Shown here piece after piece: positions 1-6,467 of a stretch of 6,467 bases of DNA. The position numbers and the translations under genes are program-made. Below the pieces are notes generated by a model, which was given only the letters and a program-made list of their open reading frames with translations, ran no database searches and had not been told where the DNA came from. Location: positions 1 to 6,467 of the forward strand of contig JAUWRE010000067.1 in the NCBI GenBank assembly GCA_030610725.1, in the 5' to 3' direction. Numbering within the stretch: the stretch's first letter is position 1; each line of letters starts with the position of its first letter. This stretch comes from Candidatus Aerophobota bacterium. Its GTDB lineage: Bacteria; Aerophobota; Aerophobia; Aerophobales; AE-B3A.

Positions 1-651
1 GAAAGAGGAGTCAGGGTAAAGAAAGTTAAGGAGTTATTATATTCTAAGCAGGGGTTGGGCAAGGTGAGATGGGTGCTAGCCGCTCCTATCGATTCTGATA
101 TAGAAAAAGCAGAGGATTTAGAAGGCAAAAGAATAGCCACGGAATTAGTCCAGGTAACTAAGGATTATTTTAAGAAGAAGAGGATAAAAGTTGAAATAGA
201 ATTTTCCTGGGGGACTACAGAAGTAAAGCCTCCTCACCTGGTAGACGCTATTGTTGAACTCACAGAGACAGGAACTTCCCTGAGAGCTAATAAGCTCCAT
301 ATTATAGATACAGTTTCAGAATCTACCACCTGGTTGATTGCTAACATATCTTCCTGGAAAGATCCCTGGAAGAAAGAGAAAATAAAGAATCTGGCTATTC
401 TACTGGAAGGTGCCTTGAACGGACTGGGAAAAGTGGGGTTAAAAATGAATGTTCCTGAAGCCAAGTTAACAAATCTACTTACATCTTTGCCTGCGTTGAA
501 GAGACCTACTGTCTCTAAGCTCAGCGAGCGAGGGTGGTTGGCGATAGAAGTAATTCTGGATGAACTACAGGCGCGGGAATTAATTCCTAAGATCAAGAAG
601 TTGGGAGGGGAGGGGATTGTAGAATATCCCTTGAATAAGGTAATCTATTAG
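1..651 (+). CDS. hisG: ATP phosphoribosyltransferase, long form, 5'-truncated by window edge
   Basis: HisG catalyses the first step of histidine biosynthesis, joining ATP and PRPP to give phosphoribosyl-ATP, in the cytoplasm. The reading frame is open from base 1 to the TAG at 649-651 (216 codons visible). Long-form HisG is usually near 290 residues, so roughly the first 75 are missing. The in-frame TTG at 55 is internal, because family-like sequence ([20 protein letters not shown]) runs straight through it. The PRPP-binding segment is clear at about 219-291 ([18 protein letters not shown], then TSLRANKL). The last 75 or so codons match the ACT-like regulatory domain of long-form HisG ([58 protein letters not shown]). 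By family knowledge this domain binds histidine for feedback inhibition and removes the need for HisZ. No other his gene is visible downstream. The identification is secure; only the start is unseen. Confidence 0.95.
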   Translation, partial: ERGVRVKKVKELLYSKQGLGKVRWVLAAPIDSDIEKAEDLEGKRIATELVQVTKDYFKKKRIKVEIEFSWGTTEVKPPHLVDAIVELTETGTSLRANKLHIIDTVSESTTWLIANISSWKDPWKKEKIKNLAILLEGALNGLGKVGLKMNVPEAKLTNLLTSLPALKRPTVSKLSERGWLAIEVILDELQARELIPKIKKLGGEGIVEYPLNKVIY

Positions 652-732
652 TCCCAGATTCAGCAAATTTCTTTAGGGTTTTGGGCGAGCGCTGTTCTCA
701 GTTTTAGCATATAGCGTTTAGTATCTTGTCAG

Positions 733-764
733 TTAAATGGTTAAATGGTTAATTGGTTAATTTT
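733..764. repeat. Degenerate 8-bp tandem repeat (TTAAATGG type)
   Basis: Four consecutive octamers read TTAAATGG, TTAAATGG, TTAATTGG and TTAATTTT at 733-740, 741-748, 749-756 and 757-764. The first two are identical, the third has one change and the last has decayed. The repeat is non-coding and lies about 100 bp before purE. A slippage origin is inferred. Confidence 0.75.
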
Positions 765-793
765 CTCCCCTCACCCCAAAGAGGAAAAGTACT

Positions 794-822
794 ACTCACT
801 AGTTAACCACTCACTAATTAAC
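794..822. repeat. Two-copy 14-bp direct repeat ACTCACTARTTAAC
   Basis: ACTCACTAGTTAAC (794-807) and ACTCACTAATTAAC (809-822) differ at one base and are spaced 15 bp apart. Read on the other strand they give GTTAATTAGTGAGT. This resembles the TTAGTGAATG copies between purE and eno, so the two spacers seem to carry the same repeat family in opposite orientations. Confidence 0.7.
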
Positions 823-851
823 ATCTTATTGTTGCTTTTATCGATGAACTA

Positions 852-859
852 GAAGGAGG
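852..859 (+). promoter_or_regulatory. Shine-Dalgarno sequence fixing the TTG start of purE
   Basis: GAAGGAGG lies five bases before the TTG at 865, an excellent match to the anti-Shine-Dalgarno sequence. It supports TTG as the start. The first ATG, at 892, would remove the first beta strand that precedes the MGSKSD loop. Confidence 0.85.
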
Positions 860-864
860 ATTAA

Positions 865-1335
865 TTGTCTCAGATTAAGGTTAGTGTGGTAATGGGTAGT
901 AAGTCTGATCTTCCAGTGATGAAAGAGTGTTTAGAAGTACTGGATGATTTCGGTGTTGTGTATGAAATGAAAATCCTCTCTGCTCATCGGATGCCGGATG
1001 CCACTTCAGATTATGCTAAAAATATAGAAAAACGGGGAATACAAGTAATTATTGCAGGAGCAGGAGGGGCAGCTCATTTACCAGGGACAATCGCTGCTCA
1101 TACCATCGTACCAGTTATTGGAGTGCCTTTAGCTTCTTCGCATCTACAGGGATTGGATGCACTATATTCTATTGTTCAGATGCCAGCGGGAGTACCAGTA
1201 GCCTGTATGGCCATAGGTACTGCAGGAGCAAGAAATGCAGCTATTTTAGCTGTTAAGATATTATCTTTATCTTCTTTAGAATTAAAGAAAAAGATGGAAG
1301 AATACAGGACCAAACTTACTCAAGGCATCAAGTAG
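865..1335 (+). CDS. purE: N5-carboxyaminoimidazole ribonucleotide mutase (class I PurE)
   Basis: PurE converts N5-CAIR to CAIR in de novo purine biosynthesis, normally using N5-CAIR made by PurK. The 156-residue product is about the usual length for a bacterial PurE (close to 160). The nucleotide-binding loop MGSKSDLPVM is at 10-19. SAHRMPD at 39-45 carries the catalytic histidine H41. GAGGAAHLPG at 65-74 carries H71, and SIVQMPAGVPVA is at 102-113. These motifs fit the class I mutase better than the animal-type class II AIR carboxylase. The TTG start follows a strong ribosome binding site, and the N-terminus SQIKVSVV makes the expected first strand. purK and other pur genes are not in the window, so purE stands alone between hisG and eno. 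Its spacers of 213 and 147 bp argue against tight coupling to either neighbour. No broken motif is seen. Confidence 0.96.
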   Translation: MSQIKVSVVMGSKSDLPVMKECLEVLDDFGVVYEMKILSAHRMPDATSDYAKNIEKRGIQVIIAGAGGAAHLPGTIAAHTIVPVIGVPLASSHLQGLDALYSIVQMPAGVPVACMAIGTAGARNAAILAVKILSLSSLELKKKMEEYRTKLTQGIK

Positions 1336-1349
1336 TATTTAATTGTTAG

Positions 1350-1381
1350 TTAGTGAATGACCAATTAGTGAATGGTTGTTA

Positions 1382-1396
<15 letters not shown>
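1350..1396. repeat. Degenerate TTAGTGAATG repeat cluster
   Basis: TTAGTGAATG occurs at 1350-1359 and 1365-1374, TTAGTGAATA at 1379-1388, and a further AGTGAATCG at 1388-1396. The first three are spaced 15 and 14 bp apart. The cluster begins 14 bp after the purE stop. The intervening bases are not conserved enough to be CRISPR repeats, and the units are too short. Confidence 0.75.
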
Positions 1397-2763
<1,367 letters not shown>

Positions 2764-2766
<3 letters not shown>

Positions 2767-2867
2767 AACGAAAAGCGAAAAACGCAAAACCATAATTCAA
2801 AATTTAAAACTTATTTTTCTTTCTTTGAATTTAATTTTGCATTTTACGTTTTAGGCTCTTTTTTTTT
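2764..2867 (+). terminator. Long AT-rich imperfect hairpin plus T-run after eno (weak terminator candidate)
   Basis: Starting at the eno stop codon, TAAAACG (2764-2770) can pair with CGTTTTA (2847-2853). AATTCAAA (2794-2801) pairs with TTTGAATT (2824-2831), and AAAACGCAAAA partly pairs with TTTTGCATTTT between them. A run of nine T follows at 2859-2867, separated from the stem by GGCTC. The stem is AT-rich and interrupted, so intrinsic termination is plausible but weak. The same bases also look like members of the spacer repeat families. Confidence 0.35.
2798..2812. repeat. 15-bp repeat CAAAATTTAAAACTT, copy 1
   Basis: An identical 15-mer occurs in the same orientation at 6196-6210, after folP. 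In both spacers it lies upstream of the copy of the 21-bp CGAGCGACC module, but at different distances. Confidence 0.75.
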
Positions 2868-2888
2868 CGAGCGACCAGCAACGAGCAA
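2868..2888. repeat. 21-bp CGAGCGACCAGCAAC module, copy 1
   Basis: These 21 bases occur again, exactly, as the reverse complement at 6240-6260. In both places a homopolymer abuts the CGAGCGA end: T9 here at 2859-2867, and A6 on the + strand at 6268-6273. The module is internally repetitive (GAGCGAC, CAGCAAC, GAGCAAC, AAGCGAC), giving a roughly 7-bp period that continues to about 2898. Confidence 0.85.
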
Positions 2889-2917
2889 CAAGCGACGATA
2901 ATTATCCTGAGGGTTCC

Positions 2918-2940
2918 TTGCTTTTTTTTGTATTTATAAT
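2918..2940 (+). promoter_or_regulatory. Candidate ftsH promoter with perfect -10 TATAAT
   Basis: TATAAT at 2935-2940 lies about 40 bp before the ftsH ATG, which would give a leader near 33 nt. No good -35 sits at 16-18 bp spacing. TTGCTT at 2918-2923 is too close (11 bp). The -10 may work with an activator or a divergent -35. The assignment rests mainly on the exact -10 and its position in a spacer just before a gene. Confidence 0.45.
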
Positions 2941-2979
2941 AGAATGCTAACAAAGAAGTTCCGAGGAGAGTAAAACAGA

Positions 2980-4932
2980 ATGAATAATAAATTGCCTAAA
3001 CAGCCTTTAAAGAAGAAGAATAAGAACAATAATAAGTTTATTAGAAACCTTTTTCTTCTTTTTATAATATTTGTAGTTGTCATATCCCTTTTCAACTTCA
3101 TCCAGCTCAGTTCCCGAATGGAAGAAACTAAACTTTCCTATAGTCAATTTATGGCGATGGTAGAGAGAAATCAGATTGACAAAATTACTATGAAAGGCAA
3201 TCTGATAACAGGAATGCTTGATGCAAGAACTCAGTTCCAAACTTTCGCTCCCGATGACCCTGAATTGATTAGTATTCTTCGACAAAATGGAGTGGAAATT
3301 GAGGTTTATCCGGAAGGTTCTTCCTGGTTGGGCCTTTTGGGTGGGCTTTTACCTATTCTCATATTTATTGGGATTTGGATTTACATTATGAGGCAAATGC
3401 GTCTTACCGGGAATAAGGCTCTGTCTTTTGGTAAGAGTAGAGCCAGAATGATTTCCAATGAGGCGGCTAAGACTACTTTTGGGGATGTGGCTGGGGCAGA
3501 AGAAGCCAAAGAGGAACTTAAGGAACTAATTGAATTCCTAAAAACACCCCAGAAATTTCAGAAATTGGGAGCAAAGATTCCCAAAGGAATACTTCTGGTA
3601 GGTCCGCCGGGATGTGGAAAGACTCTTCTGGCAAGGGCTGTAGCCGGGGAGGCCGGTGTACCTTTCTTTAGTATTAGCGGCTCAGATTTTGTAGAAATGT
3701 TTGTAGGAGTAGGGGCTTCCAGGGTAAGAGATCTATTCGAGCAAGGAAGGAAGAATGCTCCCTGCATTATTTTTATTGATGAACTGGATGCTGTGGGAAG
3801 ACAGAGGTTCGCCGGCATTGGTGGAGGTCATGATGAAAAAGAGCAGACTTTGAATCAACTGTTGGTAGAACTGGATGGTTTTAGCTCTAGCAAAGGGGTG
3901 ATAATTATAGGGGCTACTAATCGCCCCGATGTTCTGGATATGGCTCTTCTTAGACCAGGGAGATTCGATCGTAAAATTACTGTTAATATCCCTGATATAA
4001 GAGAAAGAGAGGCTATCTTAGCTCTCTATATGAAAAATAAGCCTGTAGCCAAGGAGGTAGATATTAAGGTTCTGGCGCGAAGAACTCCTGGATTTGTAGG
4101 CTCAGATATAGAAACTTTAGTTAATGAGGCTTCATTGTTAGCTGCTCGGAGAAATAAGAACGAAATCGCAATGAAGGAACTAGAGGAGTCCATAGATAGA
4201 GTGATTGCCGGCCCAGAGAAGAAATCGAGAGTTATGAAGGAAAAAGAAAAGAAGATTATCGCTTACCATGAAAGCGGTCATACCCTGGTAGGGAATATTC
4301 TTCCCAATGCCGACCCCATACACAAGGTATCCATCATCCCGCGTGGTTCTGTGGCCCTGGGGTATACTCTACAGTTGCCCCTGGAGGATAGGTATCTGGC
4401 TACTAAGTCAGAATTGTTAGATAAGCTGAGTGTTCTTTTAGCCGGGCGGGCTAGTGAGGAAATTATATTTGAAGAAGTAAGCACAGGAGCACAGAACGAC
4501 CTTGAACAGGCCACTCATATAGCCAGAAAGATGGTTTGCGATTACGGAATGAGTGAAAAGATGGGTCCGATGACTCTGGGGAAGGGAAATGGCGAAGTTT
4601 TTCTGGGTCGAGACTTCCTCAAAGAAAAAAACTATAGTGAGGAGATGGCTTTTGACATTGATAAAGAGATTATGAGTTTGATTAAACAGTGCCATGAGAC
4701 AGCGCTGAGAATATTAAAGAAATACAAAGGTAAATTAATACATTTAGCCGAACTTCTGGAAGAAAAGGAAGTGTTGGAGGCAGATGATATAGAGAAGATT
4801 TTAGGTAAGAAAACAACTGCGGAAGAGCTGGTAAATAAGAAGGTAAGAAATAGTGAAAAAAAGCTAACCTCTAAGAAGAAAAATGCACATAAAACCCCGA
4901 GTTCTCAATCTAAAAAACAGAAGGGGAATTGA
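2980..4932 (+). CDS. ftsH: ATP-dependent zinc metalloprotease FtsH
   Basis: FtsH is a hexameric AAA+ protease anchored in the inner membrane that degrades misassembled membrane proteins and selected soluble regulators. The 650-residue product is complete. A Lys/Asn-rich cytoplasmic start (1-20) precedes membrane segment 1 (about 20-42), a periplasmic domain (about 45-115) and membrane segment 2 (about 118-138). Walker A is GPPGCGKT at 208-215, with Cys where most FtsH have Thr. The pore motif around F241, Walker B IIFIDELD at 263-270 and the second region of homology with arginine fingers R325 and R328 follow. The zinc site is HESGH at 430-434 with third ligand D507. The ATG at 2980 follows GAGGAG with 11 bases between. 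The last 40 or so residues form a Lys/Ser-rich, probably disordered tail, whose final 16 codons overlap the start of folP. Confidence 0.97.
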   Translation: MNNKLPKQPLKKKNKNNNKFIRNLFLLFIIFVVVISLFNFIQLSSRMEETKLSYSQFMAMVERNQIDKITMKGNLITGMLDARTQFQTFAPDDPELISILRQNGVEIEVYPEGSSWLGLLGGLLPILIFIGIWIYIMRQMRLTGNKALSFGKSRARMISNEAAKTTFGDVAGAEEAKEELKELIEFLKTPQKFQKLGAKIPKGILLVGPPGCGKTLLARAVAGEAGVPFFSISGSDFVEMFVGVGASRVRDLFEQGRKNAPCIIFIDELDAVGRQRFAGIGGGHDEKEQTLNQLLVELDGFSSSKGVIIIGATNRPDVLDMALLRPGRFDRKITVNIPDIREREAILALYMKNKPVAKEVDIKVLARRTPGFVGSDIETLVNEASLLAARRNKNEIAMKELEESIDRVIAGPEKKSRVMKEKEKKIIAYHESGHTLVGNILPNADPIHKVSIIPRGSVALGYTLQLPLEDRYLATKSELLDKLSVLLAGRASEEIIFEEVSTGAQNDLEQATHIARKMVCDYGMSEKMGPMTLGKGNGEVFLGRDFLKEKNYSEEMAFDIDKEIMSLIKQCHETALRILKKYKGKLIHLAELLEEKEVLEADDIEKILGKKTTAEELVNKKVRNSEKKLTSKKKNAHKTPSSQSKKQKGN

Positions 4933-6085
4933 AGAAGAATTAGAAAAAATAGGGGTTAGTCGAGAAGGCAAAAGAATCCTTTCTCAGAAAGCCAACCTTT
5001 ATCTTATCAAGTTAGAAGGTATTCCTTCCCAAGCAGCCAATCTCCTTAAGCAAGAAATGCTTTCGGTTTCAGCAGATGCAGCTATTAAGAAAGAGGTTGC
5101 TTCTTTTGCTGTTTCTAAGAGTGATGTCCTGCTTATAGGAACAGAGGCACATTACAATAAAGTTATTCCCAAATTAAGACGGCAGCCATTTAGTTTATCT
5201 CACCTTTCTTGCGAACTGGAACAAATTTTGAAAAATATTAAACGGGAAAGATTCATCCTTTCTCTGGGGGATAAACAGTTGGACCTGGCCAAGAAAGTAG
5301 CCATAATGGGCATATTGAACCTTACTCCTGACTCTTTTTATGATGGAGGTAGATACACTCAGGAGAAAAAAGCTCTAGTAAGAGTAGAGGAAATGGTTTC
5401 CCACGGAGCTGACCTTATCGATATAGGAGGAGAATCTACCCGACCGGGAGCAACAAAAGTAAGTACAGAAGAAGAGCTGAGAAGAATTATTCCTATTATA
5501 GGCGAAATAAAGGAGCTTTTTGAAATACCTGTTTCTGTCGATACCTATAAAGCACAGATAGCTCAAGAGGCTATAGAGGCAGGAGCAGATATGATTAATG
5601 ACATAAGTGGGCTAAGGTTCGATTCTGAGTTGAAGCAGGTAGTGGCTAAATACAAAGTGCCTTTGGTATTAATGCATATAAAAGGGACTCCCAGAGATAT
5701 GCAGAATAATCCCTACTATGATTCCTTACTGGGAGAAATTATCTTTTATTTAAGAGAAAGTATAGTAATAGCCAAAGAAGCAGGAATTGATGAAGAGAGG
5801 ATAGTTATTGACCCGGGGATTGGTTTTGGCAAGAGTACTCGGCATAACTTAGAGATTATAGACAAATTGAGTGAGTTGAAAAGTTTGGGGAGACCAATTT
5901 TAATTGGTGTGTCTCGTAAATCCTTCATTGGCAATGTTTTGAATCTGCCTCTGCAAGCGCGTTTAGAAGGGAGCTTGGCTGCTACTTGTTTGGCGGTTGC
6001 TCAGGGAGCCAGAATTGTGAGAACCCATGATGTAAAGGAGACCCGTCGGGCTATAGACTTAACTCAGGCCATTATTAATAGCTAA
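4883..6085 (+). CDS. folP: Dihydropteroate synthase with N-terminal extension
   Basis: DHPS joins p-aminobenzoate to 6-hydroxymethyl-dihydropterin pyrophosphate in folate biosynthesis and is the sulfonamide target. The catalytic TIM barrel spans about 138-400: MGILNLTPDSFYDGG (142-156, N146), DIGGESTRPGA (180-190), SVDTYKAQ (218-225, D220), INDISGL (238-244, N240), MHIKGTP (264-270), IDPGIGFGKS (309-318, D310), GVSRKSF (342-348, K346) and RTHDV (380-384, R380 and H382). All key residues match E. coli FolP. The 400-residue length exceeds the usual 270-290 because about 125 residues precede the barrel. From memory, a similar extension occurs in DHPS of some Clostridia. The ATG at 4883 is chosen because RVLNL near the start fits that longer family and the next in-frame start is codon 59. 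The ribosome binding site is weak (AAGAAGAAA). The start lies 50 nt inside ftsH, implying co-transcription and possibly translational coupling. Confidence 0.95.
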   Translation: MHIKPRVLNLKNRRGIEEELEKIGVSREGKRILSQKANLYLIKLEGIPSQAANLLKQEMLSVSADAAIKKEVASFAVSKSDVLLIGTEAHYNKVIPKLRRQPFSLSHLSCELEQILKNIKRERFILSLGDKQLDLAKKVAIMGILNLTPDSFYDGGRYTQEKKALVRVEEMVSHGADLIDIGGESTRPGATKVSTEEELRRIIPIIGEIKELFEIPVSVDTYKAQIAQEAIEAGADMINDISGLRFDSELKQVVAKYKVPLVLMHIKGTPRDMQNNPYYDSLLGEIIFYLRESIVIAKEAGIDEERIVIDPGIGFGKSTRHNLEIIDKLSELKSLGRPILIGVSRKSFIGNVLNLPLQARLEGSLAATCLAVAQGARIVRTHDVKETRRAIDLTQAIINS

Positions 6086-6089
6086 TTTC

Positions 6090-6145
6090 ATAGCGTTTAG
6101 CGGATAGCGTATAGGGGAAAAAATAAAAAGCAGGAAAAATAGCGT
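6090..6145. repeat. ATAGCGTTTAG-type dispersed repeats
   Basis: ATAGCGTTTAG at 6090-6100 is identical to 711-721 in the hisG-purE spacer. A variant, ATAGCGTATAG, follows at 6104-6114, and ATAGCGTA occurs again at 6139-6146. These are short degenerate units; shared descent is likely but not proven by 11 bases. Confidence 0.6.
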
Positions 6146-6157
6146 ACTGCGTATGTC

Positions 6158-6171
6158 GTATTGCGCAATAC
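6158..6171. repeat. Perfect 14-bp palindrome
   Basis: GTATTGCGCAATAC equals its own reverse complement. It is embedded in CGTACTGCGTATGTCG-like sequence of the same family. It could bind a dimeric regulator, but it sits downstream of folP and far from any clear start codon, so a repeat origin is more likely. Confidence 0.6.
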
Positions 6172-6195
6172 TATCTCGATATTTCGCATCGCGTC

Positions 6196-6210
6196 CAAAA
6201 TTTAAAACTT
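6196..6210. repeat. 15-bp repeat CAAAATTTAAAACTT, copy 2
   Basis: The sequence is identical to 2798-2812 and in the same orientation. It lies 30 bp before the inverted copy of the 21-bp module. Confidence 0.75.
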
Positions 6211-6239
6211 GTATCCCGTGAATGGTAAATCGAGATTTA

Positions 6240-6260
6240 TTGCTCGTTGCTGGTCGCTCG
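6240..6260. repeat. 21-bp CGAGCGACC module, copy 2 (inverted)
   Basis: It is the exact reverse complement of 2868-2888. An extra 7-bp unit TCGCTCG (6261-6267) stands between it and the A-run (6268-6273). The two copies therefore differ by one 7-bp unit, as expected for a slipping short repeat. Confidence 0.85.
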
Positions 6261-6279
6261 TCGCTCGAAAAAAGAAATT

Positions 6280-6309
6280 CCCTCTCCCTTCTGGGAAGGA
6301 AATGGAGGG
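6280..6309. terminator. GC-rich hairpin downstream of folP (weak terminator candidate)
   Basis: CCCTC (6280-6284) pairs with GAGGG (6305-6309), and CCTTC (6287-6291) pairs with GAAGG (6295-6299) around a three-base loop. An internal loop separates the two stems. On the + strand only TTT follows. On the - strand the hairpin is followed by AATTTC and six T, the better terminator shape, but no - strand gene is visible to its right. It may serve weakly in either direction. Confidence 0.35.
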
Positions 6310-6331
6310 TTTAAGCACCAAATCCTAAATT

Positions 6332-6383
6332 CAAAATTCTAAACAATATCTAATGACCAAAATCCAAAGTTCCAAACAATACA
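6332..6383. repeat. 33-bp-spaced direct repeat of CAAAATTCTAAACAATA type
   Basis: Units at 6332-6350 and 6365-6383 match at 15 of 19 positions and begin 33 bp apart. The text is A/C-rich (TAAATTCAAAATTC, CCAAAATCCAAAGTTCC). From memory this kind of non-coding tract is frequent in environmental bacterial genomes. Confidence 0.65.
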
Positions 6384-6399
6384 ATTTGAAAGAGAATAA

Positions 6400-6467
6400 A
6401 AACTTATTAAAGGGACAATTGAACTTAAGAAAACCTTTGTTTCAATCTTAAAGGAAACATTTTTGAA
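6400..6467 (+). other. Possible first codons of a further gene, running off the window
   Basis: After a stop at 6397-6399 one frame stays open to the window end and reads KLIKGTIELKKTFVSILKETFL. No ATG or GTG lies in it. The candidate starts are an ATT at 6418 behind AAAGGGA, or a TTG at 6463 behind AAAGGAAA. The amphipathic Lys-rich text is protein-like, but 22 codons prove nothing, and the product cannot be named. Confidence 0.2.

Larger units (their letters stand above)
652..864. other. Spacer between hisG and purE, repeat-bearing
   Basis: This 213-bp gap has no credible gene. It holds an ATAGCGTTTAG motif at 711-721 that recurs after folP, an 8-bp tandem repeat at 733-764, and two copies of a 14-bp motif at 794-822. 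The purE ribosome binding site lies at its right end. I see no hairpin with a T-run to end hisG transcription and no convincing sigma-70 promoter. TTGTCA at 726-731 has only a poor -10 partner about 17 bp downstream. Confidence 0.7.
6086..6467. other. Spacer after folP, repeat-rich
   Basis: This 382-bp stretch has no complete gene on either strand. In order it holds ATAGCGT-type repeats (6090-6145), a perfect palindrome (6158-6171), an 8-bp inverted repeat (ATCTCGAT 6173-6180 with ATCGAGAT 6229-6236), second copies of two modules found before ftsH (6196-6210 and 6240-6260), a GC-rich hairpin (6280-6309), and a two-unit direct repeat (6332-6383). A short open frame runs off the end. Confidence 0.75.

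Noticed and set aside
55..57. TTG at 55 as the start of hisG
   Set aside because: The frame is open to base 1 and codes for HisG-like sequence upstream of the TTG, so the gene begins outside the window.
234..596. Minus-strand open frame inside hisG
   Set aside because: It is antisense to a well-recognised gene, shows no family resemblance and has no ribosome binding site. The other minus-strand frames inside eno, ftsH and folP fail for the same reasons.
726..754. Sigma-70 promoter for purE (TTGTCA with a -10 near 749)
   Set aside because: The -10 candidate TTAATT matches only half of the consensus and is part of a tandem repeat.
2918..2940. TTGCTT at 2918 as the -35 partner of TATAAT
   Set aside because: The 11-bp spacing is too short for a sigma-70 promoter. 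Only the -10 is kept as evidence.
5057..5059. ATG at codon 59 as the true folP start
   Set aside because: It would discard the RVLNL start and half of an apparently structured extension, and no good ribosome binding site precedes it.
2868..6260. Composite transposon or insertion with the 21-bp inverted repeats as its ends
   Set aside because: The enclosed genes are essential housekeeping genes, there is no transposase, and no target-site duplication flanks the repeats. A dispersed spacer repeat is the simpler reading.
6386..6414. Promoter TTGAAA at 6386 with a -10 at TATTAA or further right
   Set aside because: TATTAA is only 13 bp away, and the proper spacing gives AAAGGG, which is no -10.

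Overview
The window reads as a stretch of chromosome from an uncultured, moderately AT-rich bacterium. It carries five housekeeping genes, all on the + strand: the 3' part of hisG, then purE, eno (enolase), ftsH and folP. Arginine is mostly AGA/AGG. purE starts with TTG and eno with GTG, each behind a strong Shine-Dalgarno sequence. The spacers between genes are full of short degenerate repeats (TTAGTGAAT, ATAGCGTTTAG, CGAGCGACCAGCAAC and CAAAATTCTAAAC types). From memory, such spacers are common in metagenome-derived candidate-phylum genomes such as Omnitrophota- or Aerophobota-like bacteria. The window cannot fix the phylum, and that placement is inference only.

Layout: 1-651 is the C-terminal part of a long-form ATP phosphoribosyltransferase (histidine biosynthesis), cut by the window edge. 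652-864 is a spacer with 8-bp and 15-bp repeats. 865-1335 is PurE (purine biosynthesis). 1336-1482 is a spacer built almost wholly from repeats, ending in a perfect 14-bp tandem duplication against the eno ribosome binding site. 1483-2766 is enolase (glycolysis). 2767-2979 is a spacer with a long AT-rich inverted repeat, a T-run, a repeat module and a probable ftsH promoter. 2980-4932 is the membrane AAA+ zinc protease FtsH. 4883-6085 is dihydropteroate synthase (folate biosynthesis) with an N-terminal extension of about 125 residues; it overlaps ftsH by 50 nt. 6086-6467 is a repeat-rich spacer with at most the first codons of a further gene at the very end.

The genes do not form one pathway. 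ftsH and folP look co-transcribed because they overlap. purE and eno each sit behind their own spacer of 147-213 bp. All visible catalytic residues are intact and nothing is broken by frameshift. I see no mobile element, tRNA, rRNA, defence system or convincing CRISPR array. The parts most worth a second look are the spacers: matched repeat modules flank the ftsH-folP pair, and related repeats recur in opposite orientation. The 50-nt dual-coding overlap and the folP extension also deserve attention. I did not find a clearly new biological system.
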